Assembly: GCF_900109285.1 (NCBI RefSeq)
Contig: NZ_FNZQ01000004.1
Location: forward strand, 248,001-312,000
Source: Jannaschia helgolandensis
GTDB lineage: Bacteria; Pseudomonadota; Alphaproteobacteria; Rhodobacterales; Rhodobacteraceae
Direction of reading: 5' to 3'
DNA: 64,000 nt
Part shown: positions 8,813 through 17,696 of the stretch, one piece after another
Layout of the letters: each line of letters begins with the position of its first letter
Position numbering within the stretch: position 1 is the first letter of the stretch
Program-made: the position numbers and the translations under genes
Notes under the pieces: model-generated
Database searches by the model: none
The model's input: the letters and a program-made list of their open reading frames with translations, nothing else
What the model was told of the DNA's origin: nothing

Positions 8813-9541
8813 TCACTCGAAGCGGTCGTAATCGAACGGTTCTGCGTCTCGGATGTCATCTTCTGTATAGGGCATGTCGTAATAAGGGCTGCCGGCATTC
8901 CAACCGTAAGGGTAGCCATAATAGGGATATGCCCGGTATCCCGGCCCATATCCTGCACGTGGCTGCACAACTACGGCCGCGACCTTGTTGTCGCGCAGAA
9001 TCAGATCACTGACATATCCGTAATCTCCATAAGCATTGCCGTCGCGCAGTCGGGCATAGTCCCCGATCAATTCGGAGGCCCGCCACGCGCGTGGGATGGC
9101 CCTATCATCCACGCCTTCGACGATCTCGGATTCGACTGCGCCCGTCTGGACAGGCTCGTTGTTCCAGAAGCCGTAGTCGCCAACGCTATCTTCTGTGACC
9201 GGAACGGTGATCCGGCCATCTGACGTATCAACCTGATCGATCGGAATGCTGACATGAGTATCGCCGATGTCCCAGAAGCCCCCCACTTCGGCAACGATCG
9301 ATTTGACCTGACCGTCCGGGCCGATGAGAATGTCCTCCACATCGCCGATCTCGTCACCGGTCCGGCCATAGACGTCTCTGTCGAACAGGTTTCTGGCGCT
9401 TACACCATTGGAATAGAGGTCATCGTAGCGCCAGTCAGGTAGCGAAACGACTTTGGCATCATCGAGAACGCCTTCCTGAGCGAAAAGGGGTGCTGCCAAG
9501 ACCGACGCCATGATCGTGAAAATCATTGAATTCTTAGTCAT
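8813..9541 (-). CDS. secreted PRC-barrel domain protein
   Basis: A 242-residue protein with a signal peptide (MIFTIMASVLAAPLFA) and two PRC-barrel-like units. The first is around GRTGDEIGDVEDILIGPDG and IVAEVGGFWDIGDTHVSIP, the second around LIGDYARLRDGNAYGDYGYV and LILRDNKVAAVVV. The C-terminus is a Tyr/Gly/Pro-rich tail. Proteins of this type are periplasmic stress proteins of unclear biochemistry. The ATG at 9541 is chosen because AAGGAGG lies just upstream, rather than an ATG seven codons earlier. An EcfG-type promoter lies 120 bp upstream. Confidence 0.85.
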   Translation of the reverse strand: MTKNSMIFTIMASVLAAPLFAQEGVLDDAKVVSLPDWRYDDLYSNGVSARNLFDRDVYGRTGDEIGDVEDILIGPDGQVKSIVAEVGGFWDIGDTHVSIPIDQVDTSDGRITVPVTEDSVGDYGFWNNEPVQTGAVESEIVEGVDDRAIPRAWRASELIGDYARLRDGNAYGDYGYVSDLILRDNKVAAVVVQPRAGYGPGYRAYPYYGYPYGWNAGSPYYDMPYTEDDIRDAEPFDYDRFE

Positions 9542-9882
9542 TTTTTCCTCCTTCGGCTGCATTGCAGGTACCGCAGGCAGAGAGTCCGGTTCGGACGCTC
9601 TTGCCGGTGGAAGCGCAATGCCCAGCCACCACCGGTCACCTGGATGGCTATTGCCATAAGAACGAAAATAGTCGGCATCAGGTTCCGCTTCCTGCTGCGA
9701 TCACGGATTGTGACCGAATCCGCCGGGCCTGCCGATTGCTTTAATGATATAAGATAGTTAGCCGTCTGCGGTTTCTCGCCATGTGGATTTGTACGGCTTC
9801 GCACGGGGCGCAGCGGGACAAGAAATGCTCCGCTAAAGTTGCCGCATGGGAACCTGCCATTTTTACGAGGGAAGACAACATC
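9542..9882. other. intergenic region between divergent PRC-barrel and kinase genes
   Basis: A 341-bp divergent control region. It contains the EcfG-type promoter for the minus-strand gene. On the plus strand, near 9738-9760, there is an AT-rich TTGCTTTAATGATATAAGAT stretch that could hold a promoter for the kinase. No further gene is seen. Confidence 0.4.
9661..9686 (-). promoter_or_regulatory. EcfG-type promoter for the PRC-barrel gene
   Basis: The minus strand reads GGAAC, 17 nt, CGTT, a perfect match to the alphaproteobacterial general stress promoter. It would start transcription near 9653 and give a leader of about 110 nt before the ATG at 9541. Confidence 0.7.
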
Positions 9883-10584
9883 ATGGCAAAAGCACCGAAT
9901 AAGAATTCCAACAGAGCCAGGGAAACCGTTCAAGGTACCCATATGCGCGCCGGTGAAGCGCGCCAGAAAGAAGCTGATCACCGGATCGCCAACGGCATCC
10001 AGTTCGCCGCTGCGCTACTGCGCCACGAGAGCCGTCAGATAACCAGCATAGCGGCGGCGCGCGGCGCTTTGATCAAGGCGGCGAACCGGCTCAGCGCCAT
10101 CGCACATATGCACCGACAATTCAGCACGATTCAGCCGGACCGTAAGGTAAACCTGGAGGAGTTCATTGCCCCCTTTTGCGAGGACTTGTGCCGGAGCATC
10201 GGAGCGATAGTGAACGTCGAAACGGATACCGTGACGCTGCGCGCCGATGTGGCGGGTCAGATCTGCATCATCCTGAACGAGCTGGCGACGAATGCGGTGA
10301 AACACAATGGCCATGATGGGGGGCCGATTACCCTGATGCTGAAAGTCGTGCGCAACGGTTCCGACAGATTGCGGCTTACGGTGCGGGATAACGGCAGCGG
10401 TCTGCCCGACGGATTTTCACTGCAGGACGCGAACGGGCTGGGAATGACAATCGTCACTTCGACAGTGGAAAAACTGGGCGGCAGCATCCGTATCATGCCC
10501 GGCAAAGGTGCCGGGTTTGACATCGACCTGCCACAGGATGGCGGAACCAAGCGCATTACAAGCCAACGGGAGAAGGCGTCATGA
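9883..10584 (+). CDS. soluble sensor histidine kinase, HisKA_2/HWE type
   Basis: A 233-residue cytoplasmic kinase without a sensor domain. H33 in ADHRIANGIQ fits the phospho-acceptor site. The ATPase has N box LNELATNAVKH (131-141), G1 DNGSGLPDG and G2 NGLGMTIV. This class phosphorylates small response regulators and is common in the PhyR/EcfG general stress network of alphaproteobacteria. Its stop overlaps the start of its partner regulator (ATGA), but that partner is a pseudogene, so the kinase is orphaned locally. The ATG at 9883 is preceded by GAGGGAAG; an upstream in-frame ATG at 9781 lacks such a site. Confidence 0.85.
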   Translation: MAKAPNKNSNRARETVQGTHMRAGEARQKEADHRIANGIQFAAALLRHESRQITSIAAARGALIKAANRLSAIAHMHRQFSTIQPDRKVNLEEFIAPFCEDLCRSIGAIVNVETDTVTLRADVAGQICIILNELATNAVKHNGHDGGPITLMLKVVRNGSDRLRLTVRDNGSGLPDGFSLQDANGLGMTIVTSTVEKLGGSIRIMPGKGAGFDIDLPQDGGTKRITSQREKAS

Positions 10585-10857
10585 AACAGATCAGAGTTTT
10601 ATTGGCGGAGGATGATGTTCTGATCGCCACTGACCTGGCTTGCGATCTTTGTCTTGTTGAATGTCGGACTGCAGGATGGTTCCAGTTATCCGGCCGCGAG
10701 ACGGCTCAAGGCGCTTGATATTCCGTTTGTTTTCTTCACCAGTTTCGAGAAGTCCGAAATCGACCCGGAGTTTCAGGACGTTCCACGCCTGGCGTAGCCG
10801 CAGGATTCCAGAGGCGTTGCAGAGTTTCTTGCAGGGCTGCTGAAGGCCCTGGTTTAG
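10581..10857 (+). pseudogene. single-domain response regulator, deleted and frameshifted
   Basis: It starts as a normal receiver (MKQIRVLLAEDDVLIATDLA), loses about 25 residues, and continues in the next frame as VLLNVGLQDGSSYPAARRL, then IPFVFFTSFEK, ending DVPRLA, a TAG stop, and PQDSRGVAEFLAGLL. The stop replaces the conserved Lys of the PRLAKP motif (AAG to TAG), and the phospho-acceptor region reads LNVG instead of LDVG. The family is the receiver class paired with HWE/HisKA_2 kinases. The ATGA overlap with the kinase shows they were once an operon. Confidence 0.85.
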
Positions 10858-10978
10858 GTGCCCGCCCACCCCGCGAAGCAAAAAGGAAACGAGGACTCAT
10901 GTCTGAACTCCTGTTTCTGGCCTCTTCGGAATTATGTCAGGTCCCGATCAGACGTGCGTATTCGGCTTCCGGTTTGCC

Positions 10979-11650
10979 TTAGGAATCCTGCGCTTCGGCT
11001 TCCAGGCCTTCACGATCAAGAATGACGATCCGCCCGCGAGTGGCCCGGATCAGCCCCTTCCCCTCAAGCAAATGAGTACCCACGGTCACGCCCGCGCGGC
11101 GCACGCCCAGCATGATCGACAGAAACTCGTGGGTCAGGTACATCTCGTTGCCGCTGATCCGATCGTGACACATCAGCAGCCACCGCGCGAGCCGCTCTTC
11201 CAGTTTGGCCTGTCCGTTCGACAATGCGGTTTGCGAAGTCTGCGTCATCATCGCCTGCACGTATCGCAGCAGATGGCGTTGCAATGGCGGGCTTTGTTCC
11301 ATCGCATCCTGCAGCCTGCCGGATTCGATCGCCAATCCTTCCCCGGCGACCTGCATGAATGTCTCATGGGAGGCATGTCCAGTTTGCAGTACCGCTGCGG
11401 TTCCCGACATGCCTTCACAGCCGAAGAGCCCCGTTTCGATGCGGCGCCCATTGTTGCTGAAGGCCACCGTCGATCCGACACCGGATTTCAGAAAATAGAC
11501 ACGTTCGATAGGCTTGCCGGGTTCCTCCAGTGTCATACGGGCGTCCATTTTCACCGGCGTCAGGTGCGGTTTGAGCAGCGCGCGATCCCCCTCGGACAAG
11601 GTGGGAATGAGATTGGATTCACCGATTGGACAGGAAAAGGCCTTGGGCAT
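10979..11650 (-). CDS. Crp/Fnr family transcription regulator, possibly C-terminally clipped
   Basis: A 223-residue protein with an N-terminal cyclic-nucleotide-binding-like beta barrel (KPIERVYFLKSGVGS, FGCEGMSGTAAVL) and a C-terminal winged helix (LTHEFLSIMLGVRRAGVTVG, GLIRATRGRIVILDREGLE). There are no Fnr-type Cys ligands. Directly after the TAA stop the frame continues GKPEAEYARLIGT to a second stop at 10937. That fits the usual tail of this subgroup, so the TAA may be a recent mutation removing about 13 residues. Start taken at MPKAFS. Confidence 0.8.
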   Translation of the reverse strand: MPKAFSCPIGESNLIPTLSEGDRALLKPHLTPVKMDARMTLEEPGKPIERVYFLKSGVGSTVAFSNNGRRIETGLFGCEGMSGTAAVLQTGHASHETFMQVAGEGLAIESGRLQDAMEQSPPLQRHLLRYVQAMMTQTSQTALSNGQAKLEERLARWLLMCHDRISGNEMYLTHEFLSIMLGVRRAGVTVGTHLLEGKGLIRATRGRIVILDREGLEAEAQDS

Positions 11651-11793
11651 GGGTGCTCTCGCGCTTGGGGGCAAGAGCACTGCTTGTGATGTCTCTCAAC
11701 CGGGGCCGCCCTGACGGAATGGCACCGGCACCTTACATTACGACCTATCATTCAGTTTGTAACGCGCGACTTTACAATGTGTGCGGTTCCGCA

Positions 11794-12765
11794 CTAGGTT
11801 TTTGATCCAACGGTTTGATGGTGTGATCCATTCTCAGGAATGGAAGGAAGCACTATGGGACAGTTCGTCACGGCAGCGCCACGACAACGTACGCCGTCAG
11901 AGCTGCAATACAGCGATCGCAAGCGTCGCTCTCGGAACTGAGCCGGGAGTTGGGGATCAATCCCAAGACGGTTGCGAAGTGGCGGAAGCGGGCGACGGTC
12001 GAGGATCTTAAGACCGGCCCGAAGGAGCCGCGGTCAACGGTTCTGACCGAGGAAGAGGAGGCAGCGGTCGTCGCTTTCCTAGGGCACACACTGCTGCCGC
12101 TGGATGACTGTCTTTATGCACTTCAGCCCTCGATCCCGAACCTGACACGATCAGCCCTTCACCGCTGTCTGCAACGCCATGGGATCTCTCGCTTGCCGGA
12201 TTTCGGCGGCGACAAGGCGAAGCGGCAAAAGTTCTAGCGCAATCCGATCGGATTCTTTCACATCGATATCGCCGAGGTGCAGACCGCCGAGGGCAAGCTC
12301 TATCTCTTCGTCGGCATTGATCGCACGAGCAAGTTCGCGGTCGCGAAGCTTGTTGAAAAAGCTGACAGACGCACAGCCTGGGAGTTCCTGCAGTACATGC
12401 TCGAGACCGTGCCCTACCACGTCCACACCATCCTGACCGACAACGGCATCCAGTTCGCAGAGCAGCCGAGGAACCGAAAACGACCATCTCCCGGCCGATG
12501 CGCTTCGACATGATCTGCGAGGCGAACGGGATCGAGCACCGCTGGACCAAGCCCAACCATCCGTGGACCAGTGGCCAGGTCGAGAGGATGAACCACACGA
12601 TCAAGAACGCCACTGTGAAACGCTTCCACTACGACAACCACGATCAGTTGCACGCACCTTGCCGACTTCATGGCAGCCTACAAGTTCGCCCGACGGCTCA
12701 AGACGCTCGGCGGCCTGACCTCCGACTATGTCATCAAATCAGATGTGCCCTCGGTCTGATCAGAA
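11794..12765 (+). mobile_element. degenerate IS481-family insertion sequence
   Basis: A single transposase remnant with a left end shared with the fragment at 8239-8313. The left boundary is placed where that similarity begins (CTAGGT). The right boundary is uncertain: no clear inverted copy of the left end was found before tRNA-Gln. The element is dead. Confidence 0.6.
11853..12760 (+). pseudogene. IS481-family transposase pseudogene
   Basis: Fragments in several frames match the family. There is an N-terminal helix-turn-helix region (SRELGINPKTVAKWRKR, RHGISRLPDF) and the DDE core start FFHIDIAEVQTAEGKLYLFV with VGIDRTSKF. The next acidic block is ILTDNGIQF, followed in another frame by NGIEHRWTKPNHPWTSGQVE with RMNHTIKNATVKRFHYDN, then LADFMAAYKFARRLKTLGGL. 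A TAG stop at 12236 breaks the core, and frame changes occur near 11930, 12480 and 12650. The DDE residues are still visible, but no continuous product is possible. Confidence 0.85.
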
Positions 12766-12963
12766 CAGCGCAAACAGTTCGCGAAACTGTAAGCCAGAGT
12801 TTCCCTCTGTTCTCCAAATTCGTACCGCCGGAATGGCAAACAGAGATTGCGGCCTGAAATAGGCTGTATCTGCTCTCACATACGTGTCTCTGTCGGAAAC
12901 CCCACAACGCAAGCGTTGGAAAACACGCGACAATCTCTCAGCTTCGAAAATCATAGGAGTATT

Positions 12964-13038
12964 TGGCTGGGGCGGTAGGATTCGAACCTACGATCTTCAG
13001 TACCAAAAACTGTTGCCTTACCGCTTGGCCACGCCCCA
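12964..13038 (-). tRNA. tRNA-Gln (anticodon TTG)
   Basis: A cloverleaf is readable on the minus strand. The acceptor arms are TGGGGCG/CGCCCCA, the D-arm is GCCAAGCGGTAAGGC, the anticodon loop TTTTGGT carries TTG, and the T-arm is GTAGGTTCGAATCCTAC, with encoded CCA. One anticodon-stem pair (A-A) is mismatched. Its 3' end faces the decaying region at 1-12.9 kb. Confidence 0.95.
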
Positions 13039-13109
13039 ACGTGCGGCGTGAAATAGTTGAGTGACCCTTGGGCCGCAAGCGGAAAATCCGGCTGTGCGTC
13101 CTCTTTCCG

Positions 13110-15257
13110 TCAGGTCCGCATCGTACGGATCAGCGACAGGATATCCGCCGCTGCTGCGGGGATGTTGGTGCCCGGTCCGAAGATCGCAGCCACGCCCGCA
13201 GCCTTGAGGAAATCATAGTCCTGCTGCGGGATCACACCGCCGCAGATGACGATAATTTCCCCTGCCCCGGCTTCGCGCAAAGCGGCGATCAGTTTGGGGG
13301 CAAGGGTCTTGTGCCCTGCAGCTTGCGAACTGATACCCACGACATGCACATCGTTATCGATGGCATCCTGCGCGGCCTCCTCGGGGGTCTGGAACAGGGG
13401 GCCGACGTCGACGTCAAATCCGATGTCGGCAAAGGCGGTGGCAATGACCTTGGCCCCGCGGTCGTGCCCGTCCTGCCCCATCTTGACGACCAGCATCCGG
13501 GGGCGGCGGCCTTCTTCTTCGGCGAAATCCTCGACATCCTTCTGGATCGCGGCAAAACCGGCGTCGCCCTCATAGGCCGCGCCATAAACCCCGGCCAGCG
13601 TCTTTACCTCGGCGCGGTGTCGGCCGAACGTGTTTTCCATCGCCATGCTTATCTCTCCTACGCTGGCACGATGGCGCGCGGCCTCGACCGCCGCTTCCAA
13701 CAGGTTACCGCCTTCGCGCGCGCGCCGCTCGACTTCGGCCAGCGCTGCATCGCATGCGGGTTGGTCGCGACTGCCGCGGATGCGATCCAGTCGGGCGACC
13801 TGGCTTGCCCGCACGGCATCGTTATCGATATCCATGATGTCGATCGGATCTTCCGTGTCGCGCCGGTACTTGTTGACGCCGACGATCACCTCGTCGCCCT
13901 TGTCGATCAGGGCCTGCCGGGTAGCAGCCGACTCCTCGATCCGCAACTTCGGCATACCGCTGGCGACCGCCTTGGTCATGCCACCCATTGCCTCGACTTC
14001 CTCGATCAGCTTCCATGCTGCCTCGGCCATGTCGTGCGTCAGCTTTTCGACATAGTAGCTTCCGCCCAACGGATCGACCACATGGGTCACGCCAGTTTCT
14101 TCTTGCAGAATCAACTGCGTATTCCGCGCGATCCGGCTGGAATTCTCGGTTGGCAGGGCAATCGCCTCGTCAAAGGAATTGGTGTGCAGCGACTGGGTGC
14201 CACCCAGTACGGCGGCCAGCGCTTCGTAGGCGGTGCGTACGACGTTGTTATAGGGGTCCTGCTCCTGCAGGCTGACACCGCTGGTCTGGCAATGCGTCCG
14301 AAGCATCGATGACTTGGGATTCTTCGGTTCGAATTCCGACATGATACGGTGCCACAGAAGACGTGCGGCGCGCAGCTTTGCCGCCTCCATGAAAATGTTC
14401 ATGCCGATCGCGAAAAAGAACGATAACCGCCCGGCGAAGCGGTCCACGTCCATGCCGCGCGCGATGGCGGCACGGACGTATTCGCGCCCGTCGGCCAAGG
14501 TGAACGCCAGCTCCTGCACGAGGTTCGCGCCCGCTTCCTGCATGTGATAACCGGAGATGCTGATCGAGTTGAACCTCGGCATCTCGTCTGACGTATATTC
14601 GATGATATCCGCGATGATCCGCATCGAAGGCTCCGGGGGATACACATAGGTGTTCCGCACCATGAATTCCTTGAGGATATCGTTCTGGATCGTGCCCGAC
14701 AGGGCCGACCGGGGCACGCCCTGTTCTTCGCCTGCGACAATGAAACTGGCCAAAACCGGGATCACCGCGCCGTTCATCGTCATGCTGACCGATACCTGTT
14801 CCAGCGGGATGCCGTCGAACAGGATCTTCATGTCCTCGACGCTGTCGATAGCCACCCCAGCCTTGCCGACATCGCCCAGGACGCGGGGGTGATCGCTGTC
14901 GTATCCGCGGTGTGTCGCCAGATCGAAGGCGACCGACACGCCCTGCTGCCCGGCGGCCAGCGCCCGGCGATAGAAGGCGTTGGATTCCTCGGCCGTCGAA
15001 AAGCCCGCGTATTGCCGTATGGTCCAGGGACGACCTGCATACATCGTGGCCTTGACGCCGCGGGTGTAGGGTGCCTCGCCAGGAACGCTGCCCAGATGAT
15101 CGACTTCCGCCAGATCGTCGGCGGTATAGACCGGCGACACGTCCAGACCTTCGAGGGTTTTCCACGTCAGGTCGTCGAGCGACCTGTTCCGCAGTTCGTT
15201 CTCAGCCTGCTGCGCCCATCTGGTCCTGTCGTCGGTCTGTTTTTCGGAAGGGGCCAT
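13110..15257 (-). CDS. scpA: methylmalonyl-CoA mutase
   Basis: Adenosylcobalamin-dependent enzyme (715 residues) that converts (R)-methylmalonyl-CoA to succinyl-CoA, the last step of propionyl-CoA assimilation. The N-terminal TIM barrel carries [20 protein letters not shown] and [16 protein letters not shown]. The C-terminal B12-binding domain has DGHDRG, with cobalt-ligand H598, followed by [12 protein letters not shown] and [11 protein letters not shown]. It is a single-subunit type with no separate small subunit. The start at MAPSEK has AGGAG upstream. The start overlaps the end of the sulfotransferase-like gene by 56 bp. The carboxylase subunits pccA and pccB lie 2.4 and 8.3 kb upstream on the same strand. 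Confidence 0.96.
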   Translation of the reverse strand: MAPSEKQTDDRTRWAQQAENELRNRSLDDLTWKTLEGLDVSPVYTADDLAEVDHLGSVPGEAPYTRGVKATMYAGRPWTIRQYAGFSTAEESNAFYRRALAAGQQGVSVAFDLATHRGYDSDHPRVLGDVGKAGVAIDSVEDMKILFDGIPLEQVSVSMTMNGAVIPVLASFIVAGEEQGVPRSALSGTIQNDILKEFMVRNTYVYPPEPSMRIIADIIEYTSDEMPRFNSISISGYHMQEAGANLVQELAFTLADGREYVRAAIARGMDVDRFAGRLSFFFAIGMNIFMEAAKLRAARLLWHRIMSEFEPKNPKSSMLRTHCQTSGVSLQEQDPYNNVVRTAYEALAAVLGGTQSLHTNSFDEAIALPTENSSRIARNTQLILQEETGVTHVVDPLGGSYYVEKLTHDMAEAAWKLIEEVEAMGGMTKAVASGMPKLRIEESAATRQALIDKGDEVIVGVNKYRRDTEDPIDIMDIDNDAVRASQVARLDRIRGSRDQPACDAALAEVERRAREGGNLLEAAVEAARHRASVGEISMAMENTFGRHRAEVKTLAGVYGAAYEGDAGFAAIQKDVEDFAEEEGRRPRMLVVKMGQDGHDRGAKVIATAFADIGFDVDVGPLFQTPEEAAQDAIDNDVHVVGISSQAAGHKTLAPKLIAALREAGAGEIIVICGGVIPQQDYDFLKAAGVAAIFGPGTNIPAAAADILSLIRTMRT

Positions 15258-16161
15258 GTCTCGATCTCCTGTCACGGAAAAGCACTTCTGCGAGGGCTTG
15301 GGAAGGCGTGACGATCCGCCCGCCCGCACCATCGCGCAGCCAGATCAGATCATCATCGTACCGACCGCGCAATTCGGCACGTTCGTCGGCGGTGAAGGGT
15401 GCATAGTGCCCAGCGACATGCGGCAGGACGGTCAGGCAGCCCTCGTCGCGCAGGCGCACCTGCAGATCGGCGCAGGGGGGCGCGGCGTTCAGAACCGGTG
15501 CAGTGCGCGTTTCCGGCATCGTTCCCGTCAGTTGCGCAAAGGCATCGGCGGGACGGGCAGCCATATCTTCATGCGTCCAGACCGTCAGACGCGCATCGGG
15601 CAACGCGTCGGCAACGTCGCAGACGACCTGTCGCCAGCCGCGCCGCGCCTTCAGCACGGCATCGATGGTGGCACGATCCGGGGGGGCGAACCCGCGCGTC
15701 ATCAGGTGCGCGAACAGGCTGGTCCACCAGGCATCGGGGCTGCGGATCGACAGCGAGACGTGATCGACGCCCGGCAATACCGCGCCCAGACGCTCCATCC
15801 GCGCCGAGACTGTCGGGTACAGTCGGCCCAGAAGAAGATTTTCGCGCAAACTGCCCAGCATGTTGCAGTCTGACACGACAAGCCGGGAAATGCCGTCACC
15901 GGCCATCGTCGTCCGATGCATTGCGACCCGCCCGGCTGCGCGATGGGCCTGCAGGTCGCGATAGGCGCTGGCGCGTCCCGGATCGCCCATCACACCCGAC
16001 AACAGGCCGCCATCGCGCGTTCGCCGTGGCCCCCAGACCGCGACACCGCGAGAGGCAAGTTGTTCCGCGTTACGCGACAGCAGGCGCTGCAGGGTCGACG
16101 TGCCCGTTCGATGCGCGCCGGGATGCAGCGTAATCGGGGGGGTGCGCGTCATTCGGGGCAT
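15202..16161 (-). CDS. sulfotransferase-like P-loop protein
   Basis: A 319-residue protein starting [20 protein letters not shown], a P-loop like the 5'-phosphosulfate-binding loop (HxGxxKTGT) of sulfotransferase-family proteins, with Arg in place of the usual Lys. The remainder is weakly conserved ([27 protein letters not shown]). The function is unknown; other members modify polysaccharide or glycan. It overlaps mcm by 56 bp in another frame on the same strand, so the two are transcribed together. The ATG at 16161 is preferred because AAAGGAA precedes it. Confidence 0.65.
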   Translation of the reverse strand: MPRMTRTPPITLHPGAHRTGTSTLQRLLSRNAEQLASRGVAVWGPRRTRDGGLLSGVMGDPGRASAYRDLQAHRAAGRVAMHRTTMAGDGISRLVVSDCNMLGSLRENLLLGRLYPTVSARMERLGAVLPGVDHVSLSIRSPDAWWTSLFAHLMTRGFAPPDRATIDAVLKARRGWRQVVCDVADALPDARLTVWTHEDMAARPADAFAQLTGTMPETRTAPVLNAAPPCADLQVRLRDEGCLTVLPHVAGHYAPFTADERAELRGRYDDDLIWLRDGAGGRIVTPSQALAEVLFRDRRSRHGPFRKTDRRQDQMGAAG

Positions 16162-16317
16162 GACAGTTCCTTTCATCATGGCCCCTCTTCTGCCGCAGGG
16201 TGTCCTGCTATCCGGTTAAGCGTTGCATTTGCAGCTAATTGGAATGATCTATCACGCAAATCCTTCGCCATGCGCCCTGTCATGCCTATATCTATGAAAT
16301 CATAACGGACGAGACGC

Positions 16318-16794
16318 ATGCGCCCCAGACTTCCCCGCCCGATCCTGACCGCAATGACGGCATTTTCCCTGCTGATGGCGGGCATTCCGGCGACTGCAGC
16401 CGAGGCGCAGTCCCTGCTGGAACGATGGGCCGAAGATCCGGGCCAGGTCTTCGACGCTGCCGACGTCGATCTTGCCGAATTGCAATGGATCGCGCGACCC
16501 GTCGTCGTCTTTGCCAATTCCCCCCGCGACCCGTCATTCGAGGACCAGATGGACGAACTGCTCGCCGAATTGCCCCGGTTGATCGAGCGGGACGTCATTC
16601 TGATCACCGACACCGACCCGTCCGCCGCGTCCGAGATTCGGACCAAACTGCGCCCGCGCGGCTTCATGCTTGTGCTGATTGGCAAGGACGGACAGATCAA
16701 ATTGCGCAAACCCCTGCCCTGGACGGTGCGCGAGTTGTCTCGCTCCATCGACAAGATGCCGATCCGCCTACAAGAAATCGGCCGCAGTCGATAA
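16318..16794 (+). CDS. exported DUF4174 protein
   Basis: A 158-residue protein with a signal peptide (ILTAMTAFSLLMAGIPATAAEA) and a DUF4174-like thioredoxin-fold body: WIARPVVVFANSPRDPSFED, then RDVILITDTDP and FMLVLIGKDGQIKLRKPLPW. There are no Cys residues in the position of a redox motif. Function unknown. It is the only plus-strand gene inside the mcm-pcc cluster and is divergent from the sulfotransferase-like gene. Confidence 0.8.
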   Translation: MRPRLPRPILTAMTAFSLLMAGIPATAAEAQSLLERWAEDPGQVFDAADVDLAELQWIARPVVVFANSPRDPSFEDQMDELLAELPRLIERDVILITDTDPSAASEIRTKLRPRGFMLVLIGKDGQIKLRKPLPWTVRELSRSIDKMPIRLQEIGRSR

Positions 16795-16891
16795 AGGCGA
16801 CCGGAGTTGCGGATTCGACGGATCGGCCCCATATTAAGGTCAATCGCAACCGGAGGGCGTGTCATGGAACGCGACGACAACGACATCCCGT

Positions 16892-17692
16892 TCAATCCCT
16901 ACCCCGGCCTGCCGGGCCGGTCCGGTCCACGACCGGGTTATTGATCTGTTTCGAAAGCGCTTCGGCCTTGGCCGCGCCACCCTCGGCGTAGGCATTTATC
17001 GTCAACAGCAGGTTTCGCCCCATAACGAACGTGCGGTGACGTAATTCCAGATAATCCTCGACCATCGCAATCCGGCGCGGCTGATCCAGTTGCTGGAACC
17101 TTTCGCCTCGCATGTCCTCGACCAGGGCGGCGATCGCCGCGACCTGACTGTAGAAAGCGACCACGACGTCGATCGTCTGCCGGGGCAGAACGTCGATATG
17201 CTCCAACTGCGCGGTAAAGACACGATCATGCTGTTCGCGCGGGATGAACGGCGTGAAGGTCGGGTCATGCTCCATCCGCTCCAGCAGGGCCTGGCCCTGA
17301 TCTTCGGCCTGCCCCTTGCCCCAGAGTGCCTCCCGCGTGTTCAGCACTTCCGCATAGAGCGCCTTGTGAAAATCGCGCGTGCGTTCCGCCTTGCGCGCCG
17401 CGCGCTCTATCTCGGCAAAGATGGCCGTGGCCAGCCAACCGGTTGCGATCACCAGTCCCGCGATCAGCGCCTGCCAAAGCCGTTCTTCCAGGACGACGAC
17501 CTGCCCCAGCAGAACCAGCGGCAGACCAAGAAGGATCGCGATGGGCAGAAAGACGCGGATCAGGAACGACAGGATCACCCGGCGCGACGGGCCCGCGCCG
17601 CGACCCAGATACAAAGCCGCGTAAAGCACGCCTGCCAGAACCGCGATCAGGACCAGAAGCGGACCGAAACCTATGCGCAGCAGACCATCCAA
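16892..17692 (-). CDS. membrane protein of unknown function next to pccA
   Basis: A 266-residue protein with three N-terminal hydrophobic segments (LLVLIAVLAGVLYAALYLG, VFLPIAILLGLPLVLLGQVV, ALIAGLVIATGWLATAIFA). They are followed by a long charged, helix-rich cytoplasmic part with no known motif. It starts 4 bp after the pccA stop, so it is translationally linked to pccA. Confidence 0.7.
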   Translation of the reverse strand: MDGLLRIGFGPLLVLIAVLAGVLYAALYLGRGAGPSRRVILSFLIRVFLPIAILLGLPLVLLGQVVVLEERLWQALIAGLVIATGWLATAIFAEIERAARKAERTRDFHKALYAEVLNTREALWGKGQAEDQGQALLERMEHDPTFTPFIPREQHDRVFTAQLEHIDVLPRQTIDVVVAFYSQVAAIAALVEDMRGERFQQLDQPRRIAMVEDYLELRHRTFVMGRNLLLTINAYAEGGAAKAEALSKQINNPVVDRTGPAGRGRD

Positions 17693-17696
17693 GGCG

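Noticed and set aside
12760-12960. Right inverted repeat of the IS481 element
   Set aside because: No segment gives a convincing reverse complement of the left end, so the right boundary is left approximate.
13068-14312. A 414-codon plus-strand frame antisense to mcm
   Set aside because: Opposite to the B12-binding half of methylmalonyl-CoA mutase, with no recognisable domain.
16864-16944. A 26-codon plus-strand frame with GGAGG upstream (MERDDNDIPFNPYPGLPG)
   Set aside because: It overlaps the 3' end of the minus-strand membrane gene, is very short and has no sign of conservation that I can see.
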